Of a DNA stretch of 63,904 nucleotides, positions 34,708 through 43,339 are shown in pieces. Positions within the stretch are counted from its first letter, which is position 1, and each line of letters opens with the position of its first letter. A program made the position numbers and the translations under genes. The notes under the pieces are model-generated. The model did not search any database and had not been told where the DNA came from. It saw only the letters and a list, made by a program, of their open reading frames with translations. Source of the DNA: Candidatus Bathyarchaeota archaeon (GTDB taxonomy: Archaea > Thermoproteota > Bathyarchaeia > Bathyarchaeales > Bathycorpusculaceae); NCBI GenBank assembly GCA_022865885.1, contig JALHSQ010000031.1, forward strand, positions 1 to 63,904, in the 5' to 3' direction.

Positions 34708-37700
34708 CTATTTCTTCTTACGCTTTCTCAAGCTGAGCATGGCGCCAAGCAGCATGACAAGTGTCAGATAGGTTGCCAATCGTGGCGTTGATTGTTTGGC
34801 CAGCGAAACGGAGTACCCACCTACCGGAACTGAGATGACCACGATTCGTGCACTGTCTGATTGCACAGCTATGCCATTGAAGTCTGTGACTTTGAGGAAC
34901 ACGAAGTATATTCCTGTTGCTGATGGCGTGAATGTCCATGTGCTTGACGTTGCTCCTGAAACTGGGTTTCCGTCAAGGTACCACTGGTAGGTGTAGGCAG
35001 GTGTTCCGCCTGTTACGTTTGACGTGAAGCCTACTGATTGCCCTAGAGTGATTGTTGCACTAGGCGGGTTTATTGTCACAGCCATTTGGACTGCAAGTTT
35101 GTAGTGGGCGGTTGCAGTGTGAGGCCCATTCATTGCTGCCATGGCAGGGTTCACTCCGCTGCCCTGTGAGGTTCCGTCAATGCCCCAGTAGTCGAAGGTG
35201 TATCCTGTCACCGGCTGTGCCGTCAGCGTGACGCTTATGGAAGAATCGTACCACCAAGCGTTTGCTGGGCCTGCTTCGCCTGTAGGATTGCGGGTTGGTT
35301 GGGGAGTTAGCACGCTTGGATCAGTGAGTGCTGTCAATAGGTATTGGGTTTTGTAGTTGCCTGTTATGATGCCTGAGCTTGTGATGGATATTGTTGCGCT
35401 TTGCATTGTTGATAGTCCAGTCGTACTTGTCCATACGTATCTTTTGATGTTCGATGTTGCTACTAGGGGTGATTGGAAGGCAAAATTGTGAGTTGAGCCT
35501 TTGTCCCACCAGAAGGAGGTGGCAAGGCTAGTGACGTTGTAGTCTCTGCTGTCTATTGTCACGACTGTGCCGGTGAAGTCTGTGGCTACGCCAGATTGGT
35601 TTACAGTCACGTTGTACTGCGTGGCATAGTTTGCTGTCACTGTTTTTCCTTTGTCCATTAGAACGGTGGTCGGCGATGTTAGTGGGTTGGCGATTTCAGT
35701 CATGTCTCCTGTTGACCAACCGTTAAATCTGTAGCGGGAAGTGCCAGGTATTATGTCAACGAAGGCGTCTGTGGATATTGTGGCTAGTGTTCCTGTGTTA
35801 AACCATCCGGCCCCAGAGGGAGAATTAACGCCTGGCGGGTTTGTTGCCATGGTGAGATAGTATTGCGTGTCGTAGTTGCCAACGACTGCTCCTGAAGCAG
35901 ATACTATTATTGAGCCGCCTTGCATGTTGGAAATGCCGGTTGTGTTTACCCAAACGTATCTCTTGACGTTAGGAGTGACTACCAGCGGCGATTGGTAAGC
36001 GAACGTATGAGAAGAACCACTGTCCCACCAGAACAAGTGAGGCAGATTCGCAAGGTTATAATTAGTTCCATCAATGATCACGACGGTTCCCGTGAAGTCA
36101 GACGCGATGCCTGTTTGGTTGAATGTTATTTCATATTTCGTTTGGATTGTGTATGTGCCTGTTATGCTTCCAGAGCCTGAGATTGTCAGTGTGCCGCTTT
36201 GGAGTGTGGATAGTCCGCTTGTTGAGCTCCACACGTATTGCTTGCCTGCATTCACGACGAGTGGTGAATTGAAGGCGAAAGTGACGGTTGATCCGTTATC
36301 TAGCCACATTGATGTTGGTAGTGTGGTGAAGGTGTAGGTTGTTGAGTCTACTGTTACGATGGTTCCTGTGAAGTCGGCGCTGACGCCGGTTTGACTGAAA
36401 GTGATCTGGTATTGGGTCTTGTAGTTGCCTGTGACAGTCAACGGGTTCCCGACAGTTATCGGAGACGACGGACCCGAAACACCAACAAGAATGAACCTTT
36501 TACCAACAGTCGAACTGGAAACATTATCATAAGAATATGTAACGGATACACTGTTGTCGACCCACAAACTGTAGGGCAGTTGCCCGAAAGTCACTGGTAT
36601 GCTATTGATAGTTACGACAGTGCTGGAGGCTGATGAGTCTAGACCTGAGTGAGTGAACGTGACGGAGTATTGAGTCTTCCAGTTTGCGACTGCTGTCTTG
36701 GGTCCACTCATTGATATTGGATCGCTCTGAGCATAGTTTGCTCCAGATGCATCACTGCCCCAGCTTGTGAATACTCGGCGCGTTCCATTACCGTGGTCAA
36801 CAACTCCAGTATCCAGTGCTGCGTAGGCCGTAGATCCACTATCATACCATCCTTGACCGCTGGTTGTGCCATATGTAGAGGAGACTGTTAGATAGTATTG
36901 GGTCTTGTAGTTGCCTGTGACAGTCAACGGGCTCCCGACAGTTATCGGAGACGACGGACCCGAAACACCAGTAACGAGGAATCTTTTGCCAACACTCGAA
37001 CTGGAAACATTGCTATATGAGTACGTGACGGAGCTGCCACTGTCAACCCATATTGAATAGGGGAGTTGACTGAAAGCTACGGGCACGCTGTTAACGGTCA
37101 CGACGGTGCTGGAGGCTGACGAGTCTAGACCTGAATGAGCAAAGGTTACGGAATACTGAGTTTTCCACATGGCTACAGCGGTCTTTGCCGCATCCATCGT
37201 TATCGGGTCACTTTGCGCATAGTTTGATCCCGAAGCGTTGTAGTTCCATTGTGCGAATACTCTGCGAGTCCCATTGCCTTGATCGATGAGTCCTACGTCC
37301 AAGGTGGCATAGGCTGCTGTGCCGCTGTCATACCATCCATGGCCACCGACCGAACCGTATGGTGAAGAAGTAGACAGGTAATATTGGGTTTTGTAGTTGC
37401 CGATTACGCTTCCGAATGTTGTCACTGCTAGTGAACCACTCTGAAGTGTTGATAGGCCTGTGGTGGAGGTCCAGACATAGCGTTTTGTGTTTGCGGTAAC
37501 TAGTAGTGGTGATTGGAAGGCGAAAGTGTGGTTTGATCCGATTTGCCATGCAAACGAAATCGGTAGGTCGCTGACTCCGTAGTTGGTGCCGTCAACAATG
37601 AGTGCTGTGCTTGTGAAATCTGTGCCTGCCCCCGTAACGTCAAACGTCACATTGTTTTGGATCACATAGTTTCCAACGACGCTTCCTGAAGTGGTGATTG

Positions 37701-40596
37701 TTAGTGATCCGCTTTGGAGGTTTGACAGACCAGAAGTTGAACTCCATACGTATTGTTTGCTTGCGTTGACAGTCAGTGGCGAACTGAAGGCAAAGGTGTG
37801 TGAAGAACCGGCATCCCACCAGAATGATGCGGGTAACCCGCTGACGCCATAGTTGATACTGTCTATCGACACTACAGTGCCTGCAAAGTCTGTTCCAACA
37901 CCTGATTGGTCGAATGTTACTTGGTATTGCGTGACGTAGTTGCCAGTAACCGTAGTAGGTCCTGTAACTGTGATCGGAGAGGCGGAACCGCTTACGCTGC
38001 TTAATCCAAATCGTTTGCCGGTAGTGCTACTTGAAACAGGAGATGAGTAAGAATAGATAACGCTTGAACCAGAATCAGCCCACAACGAATATGGAAGGCT
38101 AGAATAGGTTTTAGCACTGCCATTCACAGTTACAACAGTGCCCGTAGCAGTGGAATCTAGACCAGACTGAGCAAAAGTCACCTGATACTGAACCACATAG
38201 TTACCAGTAACTGTTGTTGGCCCTGTAACTGTTATCGGAGAAGCAAAACCAGTAACGCTAGTAAGCCTGAACTGCTTGCCAGCAGTGCTACTCGACACAA
38301 TGGAATTGTAGGAGTAGGTTACGGAACCGCTACTATCAACCCACAGGGCGAATGGAAGGTCAGTGTAAACCTTTGCGTTGCCGCTAACAGTCACCACAGT
38401 GCTTGCTGCTGTGGAATCCAAACCAGACTGAGCAAACGTCACCAAGTACTGAACCACATAGTTACCAGTAACCGTAGTAGATGCTAACACAGTGAATAGG
38501 GAAGAGGGACCGCTAGTGCTGTTTAGCCTGAACTGCTTGCCTGAGGTTGAGCTTGAAACTGGAGAGTTGTACGAGTAGGTAACTGAGCCGCCAACATCAA
38601 CCCAAAGGCTGTATGGCAGCTGAGAATACGTCTTTGAACTGCTGTTTACTGTTACCACAGTTCCCGTTGCCGAGGAATCTAGACCAGACTGTGCAAAGGT
38701 TACCTGATATTGAACCACGTAGTTGCCTGTGACTGTTGTCGGTCCTGTCACGGTGAATGGTGAAGAGGGGCCAGTTACGCTGTTGAGCCTAAACTGCTTG
38801 TTTCCAAAGCTGCTCGAAACTGTTGAAGCATAGGAGTAAGTGAAATAACTGCCACTATCAACCCAAACAGAATATGGAAGACTAGAATAGGTTTTGGCAC
38901 TGCCATTCACAGTTACAACAGTGCCCGTGGCAGTGGAATCTAGACCAGACTGTGTGAATCGAACTAGGTATTGTATGCAGTAGTAGCCTGTAATTGTGGT
39001 AGGTTCGGTGACTATGAATTGTGGTGGTGGACCGTTTACGCCAGTTAGTCTGAACTGTTTGTCTGGGGTCGTGCTTGAAACGATTGAGCTGTATGAGTAG
39101 GTTACGGTGGAACCAGTGTCAACCCACCAGCCGAATGGGAGATCCGTATGGGCTTTCGTGCTGCTGTTCACAGTTACGACAGTTCCGGTGGCTGTTGAAT
39201 CCAGACCGGATTGGGCAAATGTGACAAGATATTGTGTGACATAGTTTCCAGCAACAGTGACAGGTGAGGATACTGTAAAGGGTGAGGCTGGGCCGGTCAC
39301 GCTTGTTTGTCTGTATCTTTTGCCAGTGGTTGTGCTGGTGACTGTTGAGGCGTAGGAGTACGTGAATGAACTGCCACTATCAACCCAAACGGAATATGGA
39401 AGGCTAGAATAGGTTTTGGCACTGCCATTTACCGTTACGATAGTACTAGAAGCATCTGATGTTAAGCCAGTTTGACTGAAAGTCACTAGGTATTGTTGGA
39501 TGTAGTGTGCTGTTGCTGTGTGGTTGGTATTCATGCAGACTGTTATTGGGTTGACTCCGATGCCTTTTGATGTCCCATCGACATCCCAGTAAGTAAACCT
39601 GTAGCTACTCGTGGATGTAACATTGACTGTTGTTGGAGCTGTCAGCGTTACGTTTGAGTATTGGGCATAGGAGCCTTGGCCTGGAATCGTTGTTATGCCT
39701 GTGGGATCAGTTCGAACAGTCAGATAGTAGTTCTGTGGAGGTGGTGGGCATAGGACGCCTACTATTATGGGGTGGCTTTCTGTTGGAGCCACGCCGTTCC
39801 CATGAATGTCATTCACTCTTATGACGTACGTTGATGCTGAGGGGTCCCAATATGCTTGATGACCAGAAAGGTAGTCATGCGTTTCGACTGCACCATCCTT
39901 GTAGTTGTAGACCCTGGTCGTGTCGTTTGGCCAGTATGTTTCGAAGGTGCCCCATTTGAATTTGAAGAATACTGTCCATGTGCTTGGGTGAATGTCGAAT
40001 CCTATGTTGCTGGCGTTGGAGCGGAGTATGGATGCTGTGAATCCTGGGTTTCTAAACCTTTCAGCATCTGTGCTGGCCAAGTTTGGCTGTGTCATGTTGT
40101 CGTATTTCACTTCAGATTTGCTAGGACCAGTTGGAGCTTTGACCCAAGCTGTGCCATTATTATAATAAACTGTGACTTCCACGTCGGAGACGGGAATGAG
40201 TGATCCACGATAAACTACTCTGAAAAAGGCGACCGTGCTGACTTGCACGATGACTACGGTTTTTCCTATTCCAGAATTGTTGTCAACGACTGTCAGTTCG
40301 ACTGTGTAGTTGCCGTCGACAGGGTATGCATAGGTAACTGTCGAGTCCGCCGTAGTGATCGTGTTTCCATCGCCAAAGTTCCATCTGTACTGTACAATCC
40401 AGCCGTCAGGGTCGTAGCTTGTTGACGCGTTAAAAACTATGGTGTCTTCAGGCATGGGAACGCTTGGTGAGTATGTGAATGAGGCTACTGGGAGTTGGTT
40501 GCCATTGGCTGTGACACCGTTCTTGATCATAGCTAGGCCCATGGTTGCAATGATAAGGATACCAATAACTACTAAGTGAATGGAACGAAGTTTCAC
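34708..40596 (-). CDS. Giant repetitive cell-surface protein with PKD domain
   Basis: A 1962-residue secreted protein. A signal peptide (about 1-30) is followed by a PKD domain (about 35-118, SYDPDGWIVQYRWNFGDG), a unique beta-rich region to about 365, then 13 repeats of 85-90 residues built on QYxVTFxQSGLDSTATGTVV, SLPYSVWVDSGSS and ending TVTGNY. Shorter WYDSG-type repeats are interspersed. A final PKD/Ig-like domain (about 1830-1920, SVGFTSNVTGGTPAYTYQWY) leads to a C-terminal tail, VPVGGYSVSLAKQ, a hydrophobic helix and RKRKKK, resembling a sorting signal. There is no dockerin or cohesin, but its promoter carries the element shared by the dockerin/cohesin genes. Likely a long adhesin or S-layer-type stalk. 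Confidence 0.88.
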   Translation of the reverse strand: MKLRSIHLVVIGILIIATMGLAMIKNGVTANGNQLPVASFTYSPSVPMPEDTIVFNASTSYDPDGWIVQYRWNFGDGNTITTADSTVTYAYPVDGNYTVELTVVDNNSGIGKTVVIVQVSTVAFFRVVYRGSLIPVSDVEVTVYYNNGTAWVKAPTGPSKSEVKYDNMTQPNLASTDAERFRNPGFTASILRSNASNIGFDIHPSTWTVFFKFKWGTFETYWPNDTTRVYNYKDGAVETHDYLSGHQAYWDPSASTYVIRVNDIHGNGVAPTESHPIIVGVLCPPPPQNYYLTVRTDPTGITTIPGQGSYAQYSNVTLTAPTTVNVTSTSSYRFTYWDVDGTSKGIGVNPITVCMNTNHTATAHYIQQYLVTFSQTGLTSDASSTIVTVNGSAKTYSSLPYSVWVDSGSSFTYSYASTVTSTTTGKRYRQTSVTGPASPFTVSSPVTVAGNYVTQYLVTFAQSGLDSTATGTVVTVNSSTKAHTDLPFGWWVDTGSTVTYSYSSIVSSTTPDKQFRLTGVNGPPPQFIVTEPTTITGYYCIQYLVRFTQSGLDSTATGTVVTVNGSAKTYSSLPYSVWVDSGSYFTYSYASTVSSSFGNKQFRLNSVTGPSSPFTVTGPTTVTGNYVVQYQVTFAQSGLDSSATGTVVTVNSSSKTYSQLPYSLWVDVGGSVTYSYNSPVSSSTSGKQFRLNSTSGPSSLFTVLASTTVTGNYVVQYLVTFAQSGLDSTAASTVVTVSGNAKVYTDLPFALWVDSSGSVTYSYNSIVSSSTAGKQFRLTSVTGFASPITVTGPTTVTGNYVVQYQVTFAQSGLDSTATGTVVTVNGSAKTYSSLPYSLWADSGSSVIYSYSSPVSSSTTGKRFGLSSVSGSASPITVTGPTTVTGNYVTQYQVTFDQSGVGTDFAGTVVSIDSINYGVSGLPASFWWDAGSSHTFAFSSPLTVNASKQYVWSSTSGLSNLQSGSLTITTSGSVVGNYVIQNNVTFDVTGAGTDFTSTALIVDGTNYGVSDLPISFAWQIGSNHTFAFQSPLLVTANTKRYVWTSTTGLSTLQSGSLAVTTFGSVIGNYKTQYYLSTSSPYGSVGGHGWYDSGTAAYATLDVGLIDQGNGTRRVFAQWNYNASGSNYAQSDPITMDAAKTAVAMWKTQYSVTFAHSGLDSSASSTVVTVNSVPVAFSQLPYSIWVDSGSSVTYSYSNVSSSSVGKRFLVTGVSGPSSPITVGSPLTVTGNYKTQYYLTVSSTYGTTSGQGWYDSGSTAYAALDTGVVDHGNGTRRVFTSWGSDASGANYAQSDPISMSGPKTAVANWKTQYSVTFTHSGLDSSASSTVVTINSIPVTFGQLPYSLWVDNSVSVTYSYDNVSSSTVGKRFILVGVSGPSSPITVGNPLTVTGNYKTQYQITFSQTGVSADFTGTIVTVDSTTYTFTTLPTSMWLDNGSTVTFAFNSPLVVNAGKQYVWSSTSGLSTLQSGTLTISGSGSITGTYTIQTKYEITFNQTGIASDFTGTVVIIDGTNYNLANLPHLFWWDSGSSHTFAYQSPLVVTPNVKRYVWVNTTGISNMQGGSIIVSASGAVVGNYDTQYYLTMATNPPGVNSPSGAGWFNTGTLATISTDAFVDIIPGTSRYRFNGWSTGDMTEIANPLTSPTTVLMDKGKTVTANYATQYNVTVNQSGVATDFTGTVVTIDSRDYNVTSLATSFWWDKGSTHNFAFQSPLVATSNIKRYVWTSTTGLSTMQSATISITSSGIITGNYKTQYLLTALTDPSVLTPQPTRNPTGEAGPANAWWYDSSISVTLTAQPVTGYTFDYWGIDGTSQGSGVNPAMAAMNGPHTATAHYKLAVQMAVTINPPSATITLGQSVGFTSNVTGGTPAYTYQWYLDGNPVSGATSSTWTFTPSATGIYFVFLKVTDFNGIAVQSDSARIVVISVPVGGYSVSLAKQSTPRLATYLTLVMLLGAMLSLRKRKKK
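35340..39500 (-). repeat. Array of about 13 coding repeats in the giant surface protein
   Basis: Repeat units of roughly 260 bases. Six early units (C-terminal side of the DNA, about 37900-39500) are close to one another, and the later ones alternate with shorter WYDSG-type units. At the DNA level one pair is nearly identical: 36410-36482 and 36897-36969 differ at one visible position over about 70 bases. This suggests recent recombination between units. Confidence 0.8.
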
Positions 40597-40638
40597 CTCT
40601 TCTCCTCTCCCTCGCTAGTATCAACTAACAGTGTATCC

Positions 40639-40667
40639 TTTTTAAGTCTTCTGGAAGATAGTTCTAT
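40639..40667 (-). promoter_or_regulatory. Shared surface-cluster promoter element, giant repeat protein gene
   Basis: On the minus strand: ATAGAA, CTATC, TTCCAGAA, GA, CTTAAAAA. It ends 43 bases before the start at 40596 and matches the element found upstream of eight other surface genes in position and spacing. Confidence 0.7.
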
Positions 40668-40843
40668 TAAAGCTGGAGTATTATATCAAATGACAGCCAA
40701 CAAAAGGTCAGAATATAAAATCAAGTCAAGTGTGCGAGTTCTGTTTTGAATTATAAAAATCTGGCCGACTCGATCCTTGCCAGTAGGGTGATCAGGTCTC
40801 ATTTGACAAAAAATAGGGAGGATGTTTTTCAGTTTATTCTTTC

Positions 40844-42337
40844 TTAGAGAGCGCGAAGGCGTGCACTTATTGCTAGAAGCATGATTGCTGCTAGGATTAC
40901 TGCTATGACTGCGACTATTGCTATGATGTAGAGTGTCGTTGTTTGAGTTGACTGGGTTTCGCCTAGTTTTGTTTTGATTTCTCCAAGTGATGTTTGAAGA
41001 GTTGCGGTGTCTCCGTTTACTTGTGTTACTGTTGCGTTTATTGTGTCAAGTCTTGCTGTCAATGTTCCTGCTGTCGTACTTATTTGGACGCGTGTAACGC
41101 CCTGCTCGTCTTTGACTACGCCGACGATCGTTGCGTTTATGGCGTTTAGGTCTAGTCTTGTTTGGGTCACGCCGTTAGATACTGTTGCGATGCCGTTGGT
41201 TATGTTTGTTATTTCTGCAGTTAGTGTTTGGCTCATTTGGAAGCTCTTTATTGTTGTGCCTTTGGCATTGTAGTATTCGGCTTTGATCAGTAGGGTGTAT
41301 GTGCCGGTTTCTGCGTCTGCAGGTATGGTGTATTGTACTACGTAGTACCCGGTTCCTGCATTTTGAATTGAGCTTGTCAGATCCGTTTTTTGGTTTCCGT
41401 TCAAGTATAGGAAGGCTTCAAGTTTTGTTGGGTTGACTGCTTCGCCGCCGATTGTTACTAGCACGTTGAATTCTGCTATTTCTCCTCTGAAGTGTAGGGA
41501 GCCTGCGTCGACCGTCATGTCTAATGAAGGTTGGGTTGGATTAGCCGTTATGGTGTTTGTTGTTGTGGCAGAGGTGAAGCCTTGACTAGTGCATGTTAAC
41601 GCAACGTTGTAGTCTCCTGGCGTTGAGTATACGTGTCCAACTGTGTTGCTGGTCACGTTCATGGCGGTTCCGTCGTCAAAGTTCCACTGATAGGTTACTT
41701 GTTGGGTTGATTGTGGCGCAGTGAAGAGCACAGGCTTGCCTGCAATTAGTTGAGTTGGCTGGTAGCTGAACGTTAATGGTTCTACTTGATAGTTGGCGTT
41801 GACTGTTGTGTGTGGGATCTCGTTCAGGTCATCGTCTATTAGAAGGGTGTTGTTGAGGGTTAAGGCTGATGTTGCGGTTGCAGCTGGTTGGCTTATTGTC
41901 CTGAATGTGATTGATGCTAGTGTTCCGCTTCCTTGTGCGAAGGTGTTCCATTGACCGTTTGCGTTTGGCATGTTGAGAATGCCTACGATGACGCTTGGTC
42001 CGTAGATGTTATTGTTCTCGGTGTAGTTGATGAAGTATGTGTATGGTTGTTCAGCGGAATTGTGCCATTGTTGCATGAATGATCCTTCCTGCACGTCGAT
42101 AGCTTCGAGTAGGGCGCTATCGTATTGTATTCTGAATTGGAGCGCTATGAGTCTCCAGTTTTGATCCAGATCGGCGATGGTCACGCCCACGGTGAAGTGC
42201 TCACCTATGATTGTGGCTTGGTGTTCTGATGGACTGATTGTCAGAGTGGGTGAAGCTAATGCTATTGAGATTTTTGGAATGGCTGCGATTATTAGTAGTT
42301 GTGCTATGATTGCGAGCAGTATGATTTTTCGATTCAC
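40844..42337 (-). CDS. Membrane-anchored cohesin protein (anchoring scaffoldin-like)
   Basis: A 497-residue surface protein: signal peptide (1-28), one cohesin-like domain (about 30-170; LTISPSEHQATIIGEHFTVG and the NWRLIALQFRIQYDSALLEA strand pair), a PKD domain (about 172-262, YQWNFDDGTAMNVTSNTVGHVYS), an Ig-like domain (about 268-370), a stalk rich in Asn/Thr/Val heptads (about 375-455), and a C-terminal helix, LYIIAIVAVIAVILAAIMLL, with a basic end. In cellulosomes the anchoring scaffoldin presents a cohesin at the cell surface; this protein has that layout. The stalk and tail match the subtilase at 11452-14064. It probably receives dockerin-bearing proteins encoded downstream. The upstream region has a TATA-like CTTAAAAT, but the full shared element is not clear. 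Confidence 0.88.
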   Translation of the reverse strand: MNRKIILLAIIAQLLIIAAIPKISIALASPTLTISPSEHQATIIGEHFTVGVTIADLDQNWRLIALQFRIQYDSALLEAIDVQEGSFMQQWHNSAEQPYTYFINYTENNNIYGPSVIVGILNMPNANGQWNTFAQGSGTLASITFRTISQPAATATSALTLNNTLLIDDDLNEIPHTTVNANYQVEPLTFSYQPTQLIAGKPVLFTAPQSTQQVTYQWNFDDGTAMNVTSNTVGHVYSTPGDYNVALTCTSQGFTSATTTNTITANPTQPSLDMTVDAGSLHFRGEIAEFNVLVTIGGEAVNPTKLEAFLYLNGNQKTDLTSSIQNAGTGYYVVQYTIPADAETGTYTLLIKAEYYNAKGTTIKSFQMSQTLTAEITNITNGIATVSNGVTQTRLDLNAINATIVGVVKDEQGVTRVQISTTAGTLTARLDTINATVTQVNGDTATLQTSLGEIKTKLGETQSTQTTTLYIIAIVAVIAVILAAIMLLAISARLRAL

Positions 42338-42611
42338 TTTTCATTCACCTAGATTTTTCTTGTAGAAGAGTTGTCTATTTGTATTTTAAGAGTTATTATC
42401 TAGTAAACTAGAGGTTGAATATGTATTCTGGATTCATATCCCCCTAAAATCAGAAGCGTGAAGCACACTATTCCTGCGCAGCCTCACAAGAAGAAGCAAA
42501 TTCAGCTTAGGGTCTAATCAGTGTACTAAGCATTTCAAAATTGATGCGAAAATAAAAAGGTTGAGGGTGTTTCAGCCCAGTGACTGTTGGTTCAAGTCTA
42601 TTTTGCCAAGT

Positions 42612-43244
42612 TTAACGCTTCACTGTCTTCCTGTAGGCCACTGCCGCTATCGAGAGCATTGCTATAAACGTGATGGCAAGAATCGTGCTTGGAAATTCTG
42701 GAACGACAGTTGCGCTGCCGTCAGCCATGGTTGCACTTATCTCGATAAGGTCAAAGTCAAGAAGATATGTGTCTACCCCGTATGGTTTCGAGAAGTTAAG
42801 AGCTGACGTACCCACACCTTGACCGACGAAAGTGAATGTGCAAAGCTTGCCAGTGCCAGTGAAAGTTGCGGCGTCTCCCTGCAATGAACACCCGAAGAGC
42901 ACGAAGCCAGTGACGTTGTTTATCTGTGGGGTTAATGGTACGGTAGTCTTACCTGCAAACACTTGGTCACTTGGATAAACTGCGCTTGCACATTGGACCA
43001 CGCTCGGGTCAAAGAACAGCTTAGCCTGCCATGCGTATAAATTGGTAACGTCGGCAACCATGACGGTAACGTTGAAAGATTGGGCTACGTTGACTGTGCT
43101 ACTTGATGGCGAGAGGTTTGTTGAGGTCGCTAATATTGTGATAGGTGGCTGGGCGTATGCAGTCGTGCTTGAACAGACTAGTGCAAGGGCAATTGCTGCA
43201 AACATTAATAGGCTTAAAGTCCCTAGTTTCACTCTATTTATCAT
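42612..43244 (-). CDS. Single-cohesin surface protein with VPEFP C-terminal tail
   Basis: About 210 residues: signal peptide (LGTLSLLMFAAIALALVCSS region), one cohesin-like domain (SPSSSTVNVAQSFNVTVMVA; LYAWQAKLFFDPSVVQC; GTGKLCTFTFVGQG), then VPEFPS, a hydrophobic helix and a basic end (YRKTVKR). The VPEFP-helix-Arg layout resembles PEF-CTERM signals processed by archaeosortases, so the protein is probably attached to a lipid on the cell surface. The ATG at 43244 is preferred because AAAGGTG lies just before it; 43286 is a longer alternative. TTAAATG about 45 bases upstream is its likely TATA box. It would present a single cohesin to dockerin partners. Confidence 0.85.
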   Translation of the reverse strand: MINRVKLGTLSLLMFAAIALALVCSSTTAYAQPPITILATSTNLSPSSSTVNVAQSFNVTVMVADVTNLYAWQAKLFFDPSVVQCASAVYPSDQVFAGKTTVPLTPQINNVTGFVLFGCSLQGDAATFTGTGKLCTFTFVGQGVGTSALNFSKPYGVDTYLLDFDLIEISATMADGSATVVPEFPSTILAITFIAMLSIAAVAYRKTVKR

Positions 43245-43339
43245 TTTAACACCTTTCTTTTCCTCATTTATAGAGTCCGACAACATTTAAGTCTTTCTCA
43301 CGTACAAAAAACGGGATAACAAAAAAAAGAAAATGGGGT

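Noticed and set aside
34708-40596. Repeat array considered as a CRISPR or non-coding tandem repeat
   Set aside because: Repeats are about 260 bases, in frame, and encode a coherent beta-rich secreted protein with signal peptide and C-terminal tail.
42585-42612. T-arm-like sequence GGTTCAAGTC, considered as a tRNA end
   Set aside because: No matching acceptor, D or anticodon arms; it lies at the end of the cohesin gene.
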